A stretch of DNA of 64,000 nt. Origin: Planctomycetota bacterium (lineage in GTDB: Bacteria > Planctomycetota > Phycisphaerae > UBA1845 > PWPN01). This document shows positions 63,850 to 64,000 of this stretch, piece by piece; positions within the stretch are counted from its first letter, which is position 1; every line of letters starts with the position of its first letter. The stretch is taken from the NCBI GenBank assembly GCA_029550525.1, contig JAKPHF010000077.1:372001-436000 (forward strand). Reading direction: 5' to 3'. The translations under genes and the position numbers were made by a program. The notes below the pieces were generated by a model. It saw only the letters and a program-made list of their open reading frames with translations. It ran no database searches and was not told the DNA's origin.

Positions 63850-64000
63850 ATGCGCGATCACGCTCAGCCCGCCGTTTCAACCGCTCCGCCGCCGCAGCAC
63901 ACCGGCCCGCATCCGTGGGTGCGCCTGCGATCGGCCAGTTCACACCCGTTCATCTACAAGCGGATGTTGGCCGGCGCGGACCCAGCCGCGCGTTCCGGCG
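63850..64000 (+). CDS. N-terminal fragment, probable RlmI-like rRNA methyltransferase (cut by window edge)
   Basis: Fifty codons are visible before the window ends. After a Pro/Ala-rich start, HPWVRLRSASSHPFIYKRMLAGAD resembles the PUA-domain start of class I SAM-dependent 23S rRNA cytosine methyltransferases (RlmI family), where a 'HPWVY' segment is followed by the first strand. The catalytic domain is outside the window, so this is tentative. No clear ribosome site precedes ATG 63850. Confidence 0.4.
   Translation, partial: MRDHAQPAVSTAPPPQHTGPHPWVRLRSASSHPFIYKRMLAGADPAARSG

Overview
The window is high-GC bacterial chromosome, densely coded on both strands, with no rRNA, tRNA, CRISPR array, transposase or phage gene that I could recognise. 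A planctomycete (Planctomycetota, probably a Phycisphaerae-like anaerobe or facultative anaerobe) is the best fit. The reasons are a PEP-CTERM secreted protein, a secreted protein with paired dockerin-like Asp loops, a FlgI-domain lipoprotein away from any flagellar gene, a divergent sigma-70 factor, many secreted carbohydrate-active proteins, and an anaerobic redox core ([FeFe] hydrogenase, pyruvate:ferredoxin oxidoreductase). This assignment is inference; no marker gene settles it.

Layout. 1-6.8 kb: a truncated GH20-like glycosidase, a secreted esterase-like hydrolase, an N-acyl-D-amino-acid deacylase homologue, serA and a GH43/32-like lipoprotein. 6.8-16.8 kb: the most notable locus, an NAD(P)-linked [FeFe] hydrogenase operon (HndA-like; an HndB/HndC-like subunit fused to a GltD-type flavoprotein; HndD/HydA). 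It is followed by a single-receiver response regulator, a sensory [FeFe]-hydrogenase domain fused to a histidine kinase, and a receiver-histidine kinase. Two similar Rex-like boxes precede it. 16.8-25.9 kb: accD, a DUF1611/DgcN-like gene, a methyl-accepting protein with a CxxCH motif, an SMR exporter, a beta-helix/metzincin protein, a PEP-CTERM protein and clpS. 26-41 kb: an E1 alpha-beta dehydrogenase fusion, a sigma-54 activator, a degenerate receiver, a sigma factor, rpiB, a FlgI-like lipoprotein, mtnP, a MarR regulator, a Nudix hydrolase, a DUF2225-like protein, pyrF and rsgA. 41-46 kb: a dihydroorotate-dehydrogenase-like gene downstream of nifJ. 46-52.3 kb: a signalling cluster (hybrid kinase, LuxR-type regulator, chemoreceptor, FixJ-like regulator) whose receiver domains have all lost the phospho-accepting Asp. 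52.4-64 kb: coaD, an isoleucine-codon attenuator and cimA, a GH123/DUF4091-like protein, a UroD-like methyltransferase, a dockerin-bearing protein, a STAS protein, a 2-hydroxyacid dehydrogenase, a sugar-nucleotide epimerase, a thermonuclease, and the start of a probable RlmI-like methyltransferase.

How it may work together. PFOR would reduce ferredoxin and the hydrogenase would couple ferredoxin and NAD(P)H to H2. The adjacent H-cluster kinase would report H2 or redox state, and the Rex-like boxes would report NADH/NAD+. Isoleucine would be made by the citramalate route, with cimA controlled by ribosome-mediated attenuation on a probably leaderless 31-codon leader peptide.

Intergenic DNA is unusually structured. 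One palindrome family with conserved flanks recurs at least six times. Degenerate tandem repeats of 7-nt period (also 8 and 10) occupy at least nine gaps, and two genes end inside such repeats.
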